DNA of 64,000 nt from Scytolyngbya sp. HA4215-MV1. GTDB lineage: Bacteria > Cyanobacteriota > Cyanobacteriia > Leptolyngbyales > Leptolyngbyaceae. The stretch covers positions 62,001 to 126,000 of the forward strand of contig JAHHIA010000008.1 in the NCBI GenBank assembly GCA_019359045.1, read 5' to 3'. The notes below the pieces were generated by a model. That model was not told the origin of the DNA and did no database searches. It saw nothing but the letters and a program-made list of their open reading frames with translations. Both the position numbers and the translations under genes were made by a program. How positions within the stretch are numbered: the stretch's first letter is position 1; each line of letters begins with the position of its first letter. This document shows, piece after piece, positions 8,877 to 17,849 of the stretch.

Positions 8877-8887
8877 GAGCGTACTGA

Positions 8888-9313
8888 CTAGGGAGCGTAG
8901 ACTTGCATTGCCAGTCCTTCAGAGAAGCCATTCACCAAAGCGGGGAACGCTGTGGAACCCACCCGCAACACTGCTGCAATCTTGTAAACCCGCTCAGCGC
9001 TCAGCAGGTTAGAAGTTGCCGCAGAAACGTTAGCAATCAGGTCGTAAGAAGTTACACCACCAGTGGTGCTGAGATTGGCTTCACCTAACTCGATTTCTGC
9101 ACCAGGACCGTAAGATTCTGCGTAGTAGCTGACTTTGATCGGCAGATTCAACGGCATCAGCGGAATCGCACCAGGACCACCAAAATCAACCGTGACGCTC
9201 AGGTTGAAGGATTCACCCTTGCGGACGATGTCATCGGGGTTAGGACCAGGACCAAAAACACTGATATTGCTAATCGAGCAGGATAGGGGGGCGATGTTGA
9301 CTTGAGTAGTCAT
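8888..9313 (-). CDS. Conserved hypothetical beta-rich protein, paralogue B of a three-gene cluster
   Basis: Unrecognised family, 141 residues, no signal peptide. Strand-like alternating segments and Gly/Pro turns (FGPGPNPDD, FGGPGAIP) suggest an all-beta sandwich. It is a paralogue of the protein encoded at 8067-8660 and lacks that protein's C-terminal tail. The start is the ATG at 9313, with a GGAG site 10 bases upstream. The longer open frame to 9367 has no ribosome site and would add a Cys-rich tail that the paralogue lacks. The gene lies between two other small genes on the same strand, each separated by structured DNA. Confidence 0.7.
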   Translation of the reverse strand: MTTQVNIAPLSCSISNISVFGPGPNPDDIVRKGESFNLSVTVDFGGPGAIPLMPLNLPIKVSYYAESYGPGAEIELGEANLSTTGGVTSYDLIANVSAATSNLLSAERVYKIAAVLRVGSTAFPALVNGFSEGLAMQVYAP

Positions 9314-9456
9314 GAGAAACAGTCTCCTTAAAATACAGGTACATGTTGAGTGGATTGGGGCATTCACCAGAACTGGCTTCTCGCCTTTCGATCTCGTTTC
9401 CTTGCCCTGGGCTTATCAACATGTCTGTATGATGGCAACTGCAACACCTCTCTGAC

Positions 9457-9475
9457 AGTACCCTCATCGGGTACT
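9457..9475 (-). terminator. Short hairpin after gene A of the small-gene cluster
   Basis: AGTACCC and GGGTACT form a perfect 7-bp stem around five bases, 8 bases past the stop at 9484. Just beyond, ACATGTTGA (9341-9349) and TCAACATGT (9416-9424) form a longer-range inverted repeat in the leader of gene B. Confidence 0.4.
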
Positions 9476-9483
9476 CTTCAAAG

Positions 9484-9963
9484 TCAATCGAGAAAGTCTT
9501 TGCAGGCAACCACTAACAGCCATTTCTTGTCTTCTGGGTGAACTCGCAACGAACTGATGGTGTAACGGTGTTTGTCAAGCAGCCGTTGAATCGCGTCTAG
9601 ATTGTCAACTTTGACCCACTCTTCAAATTGCTCAGGCTGGGTGTAGCGCAACATGCCTGATAGACAACCTGTATGCCATCCATCCATAAAGCGATCGCCT
9701 TTAGCGAAAGACAACACAATTTCTGGATTGGTTCCCGCCGCCACTTTTTCAGCCACAATCAAAACCTGGTCAGGTTCAGAAGGATGAGAAGTCAATCCCG
9801 TGATTTTATAGTTGTATTTTTGCAGCACCCCCTTGAAATCACTCAGCTTACTGAAGACAACCCACTGTTTTAGCCGAGCCGGAACCTCGTATTTCAACCG
9901 CCCGGTTAACTCTCCAACAGCAAATCCATCTAAAAAGAGCTGCTCACCAACTTCTTGCTGCAT
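9484..9963 (-). CDS. Hypothetical protein with internal domain duplication, gene A
   Basis: Unrecognised, 159 residues, no signal peptide or membrane segment. The chain is two tandem copies of a domain of about 68 residues. Residues 7-74 align with 90-156, sharing LDGFAVGELTGRL versus MDGWHTGCLSGML, KQWV versus EEWV, YNYKITGL versus HRYTISSL, and a V/LLVVA-type strand at the end. The start at 9963 is preceded by AGGAG. It is first in the presumed transcription order A, B, C. The leader of B begins only 170 bases after its stop. Function unknown. Confidence 0.65.
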   Translation of the reverse strand: MQQEVGEQLFLDGFAVGELTGRLKYEVPARLKQWVVFSKLSDFKGVLQKYNYKITGLTSHPSEPDQVLIVAEKVAAGTNPEIVLSFAKGDRFMDGWHTGCLSGMLRYTQPEQFEEWVKVDNLDAIQRLLDKHRYTISSLRVHPEDKKWLLVVACKDFLD

Positions 9964-10266
9964 GATGTTTCTCCTGGGGACTCAACAACTTCAGGTCTGC
10001 TAGGACTGGACTTGTGACTTTCGCTTGTGACTTTAGATATACAACTTAAGACCATTTCAGCTTCATAGCCAGGATTTAGATGTTTTTCAGTCTACCGTCC
10101 AGTGTCAATGAGGCGATCGTCCAAGTTGTCTAGAGTCCAATCAAGATTCTCTAAACTTTAAGCAGAAATGTCCTAAAAGGAAAGGGCTTCTCTAAATTTA
10201 GGTGCTAGATTTCAGGTGCCAGCTTTCTCTACCTTCCCCATCACCCCATCACCCATCTCTCGCACC
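9964..10266. other. Intergenic stretch upstream of the small-gene cluster
   Basis: Contains the presumed promoter of gene A and the 3' flank of the PBP gene, with a CACCCCATCACCCATC-like low-complexity patch at about 10235-10257. Nothing coding is seen. Confidence 0.4.
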
Positions 10267-12543
10267 TCATCGCACAATCTGCCGCATGTACTCTCCCCAC
10301 AACTGCGCTGCCTGAGCACTACTGCCAGAAGTTGACGTGTTGTCATCATTACCAAACCAAATGCCCGTCACCAGATTGGAAGCAGGAACATAGCCCACAA
10401 ACCAAAGGTCGCGATTGTCGTTACTGGTGCCTGTTTTGCCTGCCTCGCCCATGCCGATCGCCGCAGTCCGCCCGGTGCCACTACGGACCACACCCTGGAG
10501 GAGACTAGTCATGGTCTCTGCCACCTCAGGCTGGAGGACCGAAATATTGATCTCCGGGTCTTTCTGATAGTCGTAAATGACCCGACAGGTTTTCAGATTT
10601 TTATAGTCCTCGCAATCGCCGCTGTCGATGATGCGGTTAATGGTGTGAGGACGATTACTGACTCCTCGATTTGCCAGCACAGCAAAGGCTCCAGTGAGTT
10701 CTAACAAATCAACTTCGCTTTGCCCCAAAACCAAACCGGGCACTGGATTGAGCTTTGATTTAATACCCATTCGACGTGCCATCTGCATCACTTTGTCCAA
10801 ACCCACTTGCTGGGCAATTCGTAATGCCACTACGTTTTCCGATAGTGCCAATCCGGTATACATATCTAGACTTCCCCCCCCGGCATGACAGCCGTCAAAT
10901 GATTGTCCGCCCCAGTTTAATGGAGCGCAGGAGTAAGTAGAGGATGGCGGAATACCCTGTTCGATCGCCGCAGTATAAGTAAAAATTTTGAAGGTAGAGC
11001 CCGGTTGGCGAAGCGCTTGTGTAACCCGGTTAAACTGACTTTTCTGGTAGTCTTCCCCTCCTACCAACGCAATCACTTCGCCATTTTGCGAATTGAGAGT
11101 GACCAGTGCGCCCTGAAAAAAGCCTGAGCGCACACCCACGTCGTCGATCGTATTCTGTAAACTCGATTCAGCTTTGCTTTGTACCTGGGGATTTAACCCC
11201 GTCTCAATAATAAAGTTTCCTTCTTGCGCGACTTGTGCACCCAACAAATTCTCTAACTCAGTAAAGACCTGGGCGTAGTAGTAAGGTGCGATCGTGCGTT
11301 CCAATTCTTTCAGTGCTGCCGGGTTGATTTCAATACGAGAACGACGCGCACGTTGAGCCTCTTCCTGGCTGACAGTTCCTTGAGATGCCATCCGATTGAT
11401 GACACGATTGCGTAATTCAACCGCGGTTTGGTAATCCCGAATCGGGTTAAAGCGATTGGGCGCAGGCAAAATACCAACCAACGTCGCCGATTCTGACAAG
11501 CTTAAATCCTTTGCTGCTTTGCCAAAATAAAACTGGGCAGCATCTTCAAACCCATACAGACCGTTCCCTAGATAGACCCGGTTGAGATAAACCAACAGCA
11601 AGAAATTTTTGCTGTAGTGAGCTTCCAGTTTGAGTGCAACGATCGCTTCTCGCAGTTTGCGTCCAGCAGAATCTTGTGTCCCAACATAGTCTCGAAACAG
11701 GCTGCGGGCGAGTTGTTGGGTCAGGGTGCTGCCCCCCTCGCGAATTTCGCCACCTCGCAGATTGGTCAACAATGCCCGCAAAACACCCAGTGGATCAACG
11801 CCTAAGTGCCAGTAGTAGCGAGAATCCTCCGATGCCATCACTGCCCCTGGCAGATACGATGAGAACTCTGACAACTGGCGTAGTTCCGCATGGGCACGAT
11901 TTTGGGGAGGACGCAGTGGTGTCCCATCACGGGCATACACCCCAACAGGACCTTGAATAGAAACCGGGAGCGGTTGCACCGAAAACTTAACCCATTCAAC
12001 GCCGATCGCCAAGACCGCCAACACCATCAGCCCGCTCACCCCATAGAGGCTGTAGCGCAGTGCCTGAATGTATCGGGGCGGCGGATCGACATACTGCAGT
12101 CTAACTGCAGAAGCCAACTCAGGCGGTCCTAAGGTCAAAACATCGCCATGGCGCAGTTGGGTTGCTTTGACCCGCCGTTTACCCCGATACACCCCATTCG
12201 TAGACTTTTCATCTCGAATAATAAACGGTGCCCGCAGTGGTAAACCCAAAAAATTCTTCTCATAGCTATTGCGGTTGAGCGATAAGTGAACCTGGCTCAC
12301 CACCGGATTTCGCACCACAATATCGCAGGATTGCGAACTTCGCCCCAGCATGTAGCGATCGCCCAAGAGGGGATAAACCGAGGCTTTGGGGGCATCCGCA
12401 TCCTGTACCCACAACTCTGGCACCCTGGAATTGGGTCGCAGTCGCAGTTGAGAAAAATTAATCTTTGCCCGAACAGTCTGTGCTGCCTGAGTAATTGACG
12501 TTAGAAGCGTCTTAGAACGACGGGGAGGCTGAGGTTGAATCAT
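10267..12543 (-). CDS. Class A penicillin-binding protein with N-terminal FHA domain
   Basis: A bifunctional peptidoglycan synthase of 758 residues that polymerises lipid II and cross-links stem peptides. An FHA domain covers about 55-135 (YMLGRSSQSCDIVVRNPVVSQVHL, with the GRS, NP and SxxH positions kept), which would bind phosphothreonine. One membrane segment at about 163-187 follows. The GT51 glycosyltransferase domain shows ASEDSRYYWH and GGSTLTQQLAR. The transpeptidase domain has GSTFKIF (SxxK serine), a SEN motif and KTGTSND. FHA-fused class A PBPs are known in cyanobacteria; the FHA suggests that Ser/Thr kinases control septal or lateral wall synthesis. Confidence 0.93.
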   Translation of the reverse strand: MIQPQPPRRSKTLLTSITQAAQTVRAKINFSQLRLRPNSRVPELWVQDADAPKASVYPLLGDRYMLGRSSQSCDIVVRNPVVSQVHLSLNRNSYEKNFLGLPLRAPFIIRDEKSTNGVYRGKRRVKATQLRHGDVLTLGPPELASAVRLQYVDPPPRYIQALRYSLYGVSGLMVLAVLAIGVEWVKFSVQPLPVSIQGPVGVYARDGTPLRPPQNRAHAELRQLSEFSSYLPGAVMASEDSRYYWHLGVDPLGVLRALLTNLRGGEIREGGSTLTQQLARSLFRDYVGTQDSAGRKLREAIVALKLEAHYSKNFLLLVYLNRVYLGNGLYGFEDAAQFYFGKAAKDLSLSESATLVGILPAPNRFNPIRDYQTAVELRNRVINRMASQGTVSQEEAQRARRSRIEINPAALKELERTIAPYYYAQVFTELENLLGAQVAQEGNFIIETGLNPQVQSKAESSLQNTIDDVGVRSGFFQGALVTLNSQNGEVIALVGGEDYQKSQFNRVTQALRQPGSTFKIFTYTAAIEQGIPPSSTYSCAPLNWGGQSFDGCHAGGGSLDMYTGLALSENVVALRIAQQVGLDKVMQMARRMGIKSKLNPVPGLVLGQSEVDLLELTGAFAVLANRGVSNRPHTINRIIDSGDCEDYKNLKTCRVIYDYQKDPEINISVLQPEVAETMTSLLQGVVRSGTGRTAAIGMGEAGKTGTSNDNRDLWFVGYVPASNLVTGIWFGNDDNTSTSGSSAQAAQLWGEYMRQIVR

Positions 12544-12935
12544 ATATGAATTATTTTAAGCAAATGCCTGGGCACCCTAGCCGCATCATTGCAAATCATC
12601 TTGCCACCAAACTTCATCACTGCACCAATAAAAAGCAGATTCATGAAAAGAATGGTTAAAGATGATACAGAATCAGTGGCATACTTGCGAGGCGATCGGC
12701 TATTTTTGATACATAAGACAGGTTCATTCAGTGTGCGTGATTTCACGTAGGGTTTGGATGAGGCGTTAGAATCTCCAGCAATTTCCCTGGATGAACTTGT
12801 CTGAGGCTGGTTTATCAGTCCTCAAACACCTTTTGTGCATTGAATCATCACACTTCAGCAGCCGGGTAGAGCCAGTATCTTTTGAAACAAAGCTCTACCG
12901 GGTAATTCTCATTTTTTCTATTCAGGGTCGCGGCT
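12544..12935. other. Divergent intergenic stretch between the PBP and TPR genes
   Basis: Holds the two divergent promoter regions. An imperfect inverted repeat (GGTAGAGC near 12866, GCTCTACC near 12892) lies 40 bases before the TPR gene. The 68-codon open frame at 12540-12746 looks spurious. Confidence 0.4.
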
Positions 12936-13934
12936 ATGCTGTTAAATTCGTCTAGATTCAAACCCACTGATTTTTTGGCAAAGCTGATCAACATTACAGC
13001 CCTTGCCAATACTGAAACGGCTGCAAAAATAAGTCAGACAACAGGCAGTAATCGAGCTGACGCTCAACCGACTTCACAGAATCAGACGCCTTTCACAGCA
13101 ACTGCCCCTCCTCCATCGACAGCCCGTGCGGTTGCTCCCAAAATTCCTCTCGTTGCTCATCACACAGCATTCTATTTAGAGCAAGGGGCGCTTCTACAAA
13201 AGCAAGGAAACTTAGACGCTGCGGCAGCCATATACAACCAGGCGATCGCCCTTGTACCGACCTGCGTCCCCGCTTATCTAGAACTGGGAAATGTGCTGTG
13301 CAAGCAGGGTAAGGTTGCCGTTGCGATCACAAGCTATGAACAAGCCATTCGAATCGATCCCAATAACGCTGTAGCATACTCATCTCTAGGCAGTGCGCTG
13401 GAGCAAACCCATAAACTTGCTGAAGCGATCGCAGCCTACATCAAAGCGATTCGTCTCAATTCCCAAGAAACCAGAGCTTATACTCTTTTAGGCAAATTGC
13501 TCTATCGTCGAGGACGATTTACCGAAGCGATTGAGGTTTACAATCGGGCAATTCAGACGAATCCAAACAACACGGAAGCCTACACAGAGTTAGGCATGAC
13601 CTTGGTGAGACAAGGGAAATTGGCAGAAGCGATCGCCCTCTTTAAAAAAGCCAATCGAGTCAACCCCAACGATGCCAGAGTTTATTTCAATTTGGGAGTT
13701 GCTTTCTATAAGCAAGAAAGTTACTCAGAGGCAATTTCTGCCTACAATCGGGCGATTCAAATTAACCCAGAAGATCCCGAAGCTTATCTGAATTTGGCAA
13801 TGGCATTGGAAAAGCACAACCAACGTGCCAATGCAGTGATAGCGCTGCGTCAATCCCGCAATCTTTTTCGGAATCAGGGCAACACCCGTCGAGCCGAACG
13901 TATTGCCAAAGATCTCGCACGGATTGGAGTGTGA
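12936..13934 (+). CDS. Tetratricopeptide repeat protein
   Basis: 332 residues. The first about 75 are a Ser/Thr/Pro/Ala-rich linker without a signal peptide. From about residue 75 to 315 there are seven consecutive 34-residue TPR units with the usual G/A/P pattern (for example AYSSLGSALEQTHKLAEAIAAYIKAIRLNS and the near-repeats that follow). Such arrays are protein-protein interaction scaffolds. The start at 12936 has no strong Shine-Dalgarno. No neighbour points to its partner: a PBP gene diverges on one side and a hydrolase gene converges on the other. Confidence 0.85.
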   Translation: MLLNSSRFKPTDFLAKLINITALANTETAAKISQTTGSNRADAQPTSQNQTPFTATAPPPSTARAVAPKIPLVAHHTAFYLEQGALLQKQGNLDAAAAIYNQAIALVPTCVPAYLELGNVLCKQGKVAVAITSYEQAIRIDPNNAVAYSSLGSALEQTHKLAEAIAAYIKAIRLNSQETRAYTLLGKLLYRRGRFTEAIEVYNRAIQTNPNNTEAYTELGMTLVRQGKLAEAIALFKKANRVNPNDARVYFNLGVAFYKQESYSEAISAYNRAIQINPEDPEAYLNLAMALEKHNQRANAVIALRQSRNLFRNQGNTRRAERIAKDLARIGV

Positions 13935-14025
13935 TATCGCAGAGGGTTGCAAGTTGTTGATCGTTGTGGGCTGAAATCAATTTCAGAGTGTCGATCGCCT
14001 GCTTGATAGAACCAGGAAGCTCGAT

Positions 14026-14838
14026 TTACGGTCGCACTTGACTGACCAATCGAGCAAAGTCCTTGAGCGTCTGAGCGTATGCATTGCCGCCAACTTGAAT
14101 GAGATCATGATGACCTGCACCTTGTACCCAAAGAAATCGCTTGGGTTCATTAGCGGCTTTTAGTAGTACTTGGCTATGGGAAAAGGGAACAACTCGATCG
14201 TCGGTGCCATGAATAATCAAAATTGGGCAGCGAACTTGGTGAATTTTGCTTAGATTGTTAAATCGATCGAAAGGAAACAGAGGAATCCGAGTCATCACCA
14301 CAAAGGTTGAAGTAAAGGTACCCTCCAAAATCAGCCCCGAGATCGGCTTACGAGTTGCCAGATCCACACTAGGACCCCCTCCCACCGACCATCCATAAAG
14401 CAAAATGCGATCAGGGGGAATTCGCAGATGTTGGGTGAGATAGGCATAGGCTGCATCGATATCCCGATACGTGCCCTGTTCAGAAGGATTACCCTGACTG
14501 GTGCCATAGCCCCGATATTCGTAGGCGAAGACAGAAAAGCCGATCGCCTGGATAGTTTGTAGTGTTGGCAGCACATCCCCCAAATCAGATCCATTGCCGT
14601 GACTGTAGAGCACGGTATACGTAGCTTGGGGATTGGGCAGGTGAATTGCGGAAATCTGGATTTTATCGGCAGTGGTCAGTTTCAGAATTTGGGAGGTGTC
14701 TTGATAGCTAGCCTTAGGAGGGTGAAAAATCAGCCGTTCTGAAAAGAAATAAGCAAAAATTGCCAAGGAGACGTAGATGAAAACAATCGATTTCATGAGC
14801 CGTTTAACTGACCATTCTCCCCATAAAAATTTCCCCAT
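14026..14838 (-). CDS. Alpha/beta hydrolase, membrane-anchored
   Basis: 270 residues with one N-terminal membrane segment at about 15-32, then an alpha/beta hydrolase fold of the BEM46/ABHD13-like group. SHGNGSD is the HG oxyanion motif, GWSVGGG carries the nucleophile Ser151, Asp213 or Asp214 sits in HGTDDRVVP, and the catalytic His is in GAGHHDL near 243. The fold and triad support a serine hydrolase, probably an esterase or lipase at the membrane face; the substrate is unknown. A dispersed repeat element lies between its start and the recJ stop. Confidence 0.85.
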   Translation of the reverse strand: MGKFLWGEWSVKRLMKSIVFIYVSLAIFAYFFSERLIFHPPKASYQDTSQILKLTTADKIQISAIHLPNPQATYTVLYSHGNGSDLGDVLPTLQTIQAIGFSVFAYEYRGYGTSQGNPSEQGTYRDIDAAYAYLTQHLRIPPDRILLYGWSVGGGPSVDLATRKPISGLILEGTFTSTFVVMTRIPLFPFDRFNNLSKIHQVRCPILIIHGTDDRVVPFSHSQVLLKAANEPKRFLWVQGAGHHDLIQVGGNAYAQTLKDFARLVSQVRP

Positions 14839-14895
14839 GTTGGTCTGATTTTAGCGTTTGGATTTTAGCGTTTTCATGTGCCTAAAGCGTCCACG

Positions 14896-14981
14896 CTAGT
14901 AGAGCTTGGCGGAAATCTGCCTACCATTCTGACTCCTGACTCCTTCAAAAGGGTTGCCTAACTTATGCCCCAAAGTACTAG
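14896..14981 (-). repeat. Dispersed 86-bp element with CTAG ends, copy 1
   Basis: The 86-bp sequence is the reverse complement of the element at 40042-40134, with about 80 percent identity by eye and a small length difference in a GGAG(T/C)CA repeat. Both copies end in CTAGTA / TACTAG, either a short terminal inverted repeat or a duplicated CTAG target with TA ends. One end overlaps the recJ stop codon (14978-14980). It carries no coding potential, so it fits a MITE-like element. Confidence 0.7.
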
Positions 14982-17140
14982 TTTGTCAAACTTCTTTCTG
15001 CATTGAGCCTATCCAACGAATTTAAAGCGTCCAAGGCTGCCTTGATGATGTCGTTATAGGGAGGTTGGCAAACATTCACTTCTCTGGCAGTTTCACCAGA
15101 GCTGCTGAGCGTGCCGATACGTTGTCCCTTCTTCACCTGCAACATTTTTCCTTTAGCGTTGGTAATGGTGAGTACAGGGTCAGCACCATTCTGAGCGAGG
15201 CGACAGCAGTAGGAGCGATCACCCTGCATAAATTCAGCACTTGCAATTTCGGCACAGGCGACTTCAGCATATGAAGATGGCTCAGGTGTTTGCGTGCGTC
15301 TTGCCCCGATGAGTTCCAGTTGCAAAGAGATTTCGCCATTCCATTCTTCGGTTCGCAAGCGATAGGCAATATCAAGGTGTTTGGGCAGGGGATAGTAATC
15401 TCCCCAACGCCATGCGATCGCCGACATCCGCTCTGCCATACCGTTTGACTTGCCATGCCCCCGACTTAAAGTAAGTTTCAGATGCCCTTTGCCGATCGTC
15501 CGTTGATCCACCACATGGACATTGGCAGTCCAGAAAACAGGATCAGCATTTTCGATACCGCAAGGATGTAATGCATCGATTTGCTGGTACAGACCAAAGG
15601 TCATTTGATCTAGAGTTGCTTGGGCATCGACTGTGATTAGCGGTTTCAGATGCTCTGGGTCAAGTTGCCGATGGGCAAACTCGCGCAACCGAGATCGCAA
15701 CGCTGCAAAATTTTCTGCCTTGAAGGAGAATCCACCCGCTGCCCGATGCCCACCCTGTTTTTCGAAGAGATCTTTACAATATTCCAGCGCTTCAAACACA
15801 TGAAATTCGGGGATACTGCGGGCAGAGCCGCGGATCATCTCCCGGTTTTCATCTTCGTAAGTGCAGATGAATACGGGTACGCCGTAGCGTTCTACCAAGC
15901 GCGAGGCAACAATGCCAATCACGCCATGGTGCCAGCCGGGATGGACGAGTAGCAATACTCGATCGTCCTGAGCACGAGTCGGGGTTTCTTCACACAGAGC
16001 GATCGCTTCTTGCTCGATCTGAACACACAATTCCTGGCGTTTTTGGTTGATTTGTTCGCATTGCATTGCCCGTTCCAGGGCAACCCCTTCGTCGTCAGTC
16101 GTTAGTAACTCAATCACCACCTGAGGATCACCAATGCGACCGACTGCGTTGATGCGAGGACCAAGTCGAAAGCCGATCGCCTCTGGTTTCAGCGTTCTGG
16201 CTCCACTCAACCCTGCCACTTGAATAAGTGCCTGGATGCCTGCCAAGCGAGATTTTGGTAACAGTTTCAGACCTCGCTTGACCCAACGACGGTTGACCGC
16301 AGTGAGGGGTGCCAGATCCGCGATCGTCCCTAGGGTAAACAATTCCAGCAGCGGCGTACTGAGTCCCTGCGCCTTGTCCAAGCTCTGCGCCAGGGAAATT
16401 GCCAGAATATAAGCCACGCCAACCCCAGCGAGACCGCGATAGGGAGACCATTCGGGCAACTGTTTGGGGTTGAGAATGGCACTGGCGTTGGGCAACACAG
16501 GCGGTAAGTCGTGGTGATCGGTGACGATGATATGCATCCCTAGTTCACGGGCACGGGCGATCGGCTGATGGGCAGCAATACCGTTGTCTACCGTCAGGAT
16601 GACCTGCACCCCTTCTTCGTAAAACTCTTCTACAATGCGCTGGTTGATCCCGTAGCCTTCACTCATACGACTGGGGATGGCGTAGTCTACCCGGGCGCCC
16701 AGGGCACGCAGTGCACGGATCAGCAGCGCAGTGCTGGTCATGCCATCCGCATCGTAGTCACCACAAATCGCGATTGCCTGATTTTGATTGATGGCATTAA
16801 TCAACAGTTCCAGACTCAGGGGCAAATCCTGAAAGGCTTCCAATGGTGAGGGGAGTTCTTGAGCTTCTGGCTGAAGAAAAACTTTTGCCTGCTCAGGTGT
16901 GCAGATGCCCCGATTGAGGAGAACCTGCGCCAACAGAGGGGATAGCTCGGTTGCCTGGACAATTTGGGCAACGTCTTCCGGTTGAGCTGGAAAAATTTGC
17001 CAGCGCTGATCGGGAATCTTGGTCAAAGCGGAAGGGCTAGTCGGGAAATTTGCTGGGGAAGATGTTGGCTCTAAATGCGCTGTGGATGCGTCGAGGGGAT
17101 CGCTGGTGGTGGAACCTGACAAATTCATGGTGGATGACAC
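14978..17140 (-). CDS. recJ: Single-stranded-DNA-specific exonuclease RecJ
   Basis: A 5'-to-3' exonuclease of the DHH superfamily that trims single strands in recombination and mismatch repair. At 720 residues it is longer than the about 575 of E. coli, from a Ser/Pro-rich N-terminal stretch of about 45 residues and a C-terminal extension, as in many cyanobacteria. Motifs in order: the CGDYDADGMTSTAL metal site, VDNG, TDHHDLP (the DHH motif), GxGVAY, then a DHHA1 domain with the GGHRAAGGFS signature. The frame starts at GTG 17140, three bases after the upstream gene's stop; an ATG at 17128 is equally possible. The TAG stop lies inside the end of a dispersed repeat, so the native C-terminus may have been altered. 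Confidence 0.93.
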   Translation of the reverse strand: MSSTMNLSGSTTSDPLDASTAHLEPTSSPANFPTSPSALTKIPDQRWQIFPAQPEDVAQIVQATELSPLLAQVLLNRGICTPEQAKVFLQPEAQELPSPLEAFQDLPLSLELLINAINQNQAIAICGDYDADGMTSTALLIRALRALGARVDYAIPSRMSEGYGINQRIVEEFYEEGVQVILTVDNGIAAHQPIARARELGMHIIVTDHHDLPPVLPNASAILNPKQLPEWSPYRGLAGVGVAYILAISLAQSLDKAQGLSTPLLELFTLGTIADLAPLTAVNRRWVKRGLKLLPKSRLAGIQALIQVAGLSGARTLKPEAIGFRLGPRINAVGRIGDPQVVIELLTTDDEGVALERAMQCEQINQKRQELCVQIEQEAIALCEETPTRAQDDRVLLLVHPGWHHGVIGIVASRLVERYGVPVFICTYEDENREMIRGSARSIPEFHVFEALEYCKDLFEKQGGHRAAGGFSFKAENFAALRSRLREFAHRQLDPEHLKPLITVDAQATLDQMTFGLYQQIDALHPCGIENADPVFWTANVHVVDQRTIGKGHLKLTLSRGHGKSNGMAERMSAIAWRWGDYYPLPKHLDIAYRLRTEEWNGEISLQLELIGARRTQTPEPSSYAEVACAEIASAEFMQGDRSYCCRLAQNGADPVLTITNAKGKMLQVKKGQRIGTLSSSGETAREVNVCQPPYNDIIKAALDALNSLDRLNAERSLTN

Positions 17141-17142
17141 GA

Positions 17143-17571
17143 TTAGTAAGCAATGACGCGACCGTCGTCTCGGATGTAAACTGCCCGATCTCCCGGTGGA
17201 GTATACCCGGGACGCAGTTCGATTCGCAGCGTACGCTCGTTAAGCTTGGAGAGGCGAGATCGCAGCGGCAAAGCCGTCACATCCCAAAACAACACTGAGA
17301 CGTTCGGTTCGGTGCCGCCCCCCAAGTCAAACTCCACTTGTTGCCCCGGTCGCAACGGTAGGGCATCTGTTCCGTAAACTTTCTGCAACTCCACCAGACT
17401 GGCAGTTTGATTGATCACCTGAATGGTAATGCGTTGTCCTGGAGTGAACTCCAAACGGGTGGTTTGGCAAGTTTTCCCCGAGCAGGTTCCAGCGGTTGCC
17501 TCAGAGAGGGGCAGGGTGACGCTGGTTAAAAGCACGGTGATTAAACAGGCGATCGACCATCGTTTAGACAT
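17143..17571 (-). CDS. Secreted hypothetical protein, co-transcribed with recJ
   Basis: 142 residues with an N-terminal signal peptide (hydrophobic core about 8-22, predicted cut after an Ala-rich TAGT region). The mature part has one CSGKTC cysteine pair and a beta-rich, Arg-containing body; its N-terminal half reads like a small beta-barrel or Ig-like fold. I do not recognise the family. It ends two bases before the recJ start, so the two form an operon by spacing, but no functional link is obvious. Confidence 0.65.
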   Translation of the reverse strand: MSKRWSIACLITVLLTSVTLPLSEATAGTCSGKTCQTTRLEFTPGQRITIQVINQTASLVELQKVYGTDALPLRPGQQVEFDLGGGTEPNVSVLFWDVTALPLRSRLSKLNERTLRIELRPGYTPPGDRAVYIRDDGRVIAY

Positions 17572-17849
17572 TTCAGCCTCCCCGAACCCAACTGGTTAAC
17601 AGATTACTCCCAATTATTCCCTGAAATCGGTGGATCGATGACGAAAAATGCAGAGGAGAGGATTGCCTCATCCATTTGCCTAAATACCGACTACCATTTG
17701 ATTTTGCTCCAATTATTGCTGGGTCAAAATGGAAATTGAGCCTTATATCGATCCTGTAGAGATTGCGTAACCAGTTTATCTTTTGTGAGATAAACGGTAG
17801 GCTTTTACTGAAAAAAATCGAATATGTTGTTCCTTCTAAGCATGTGGTC

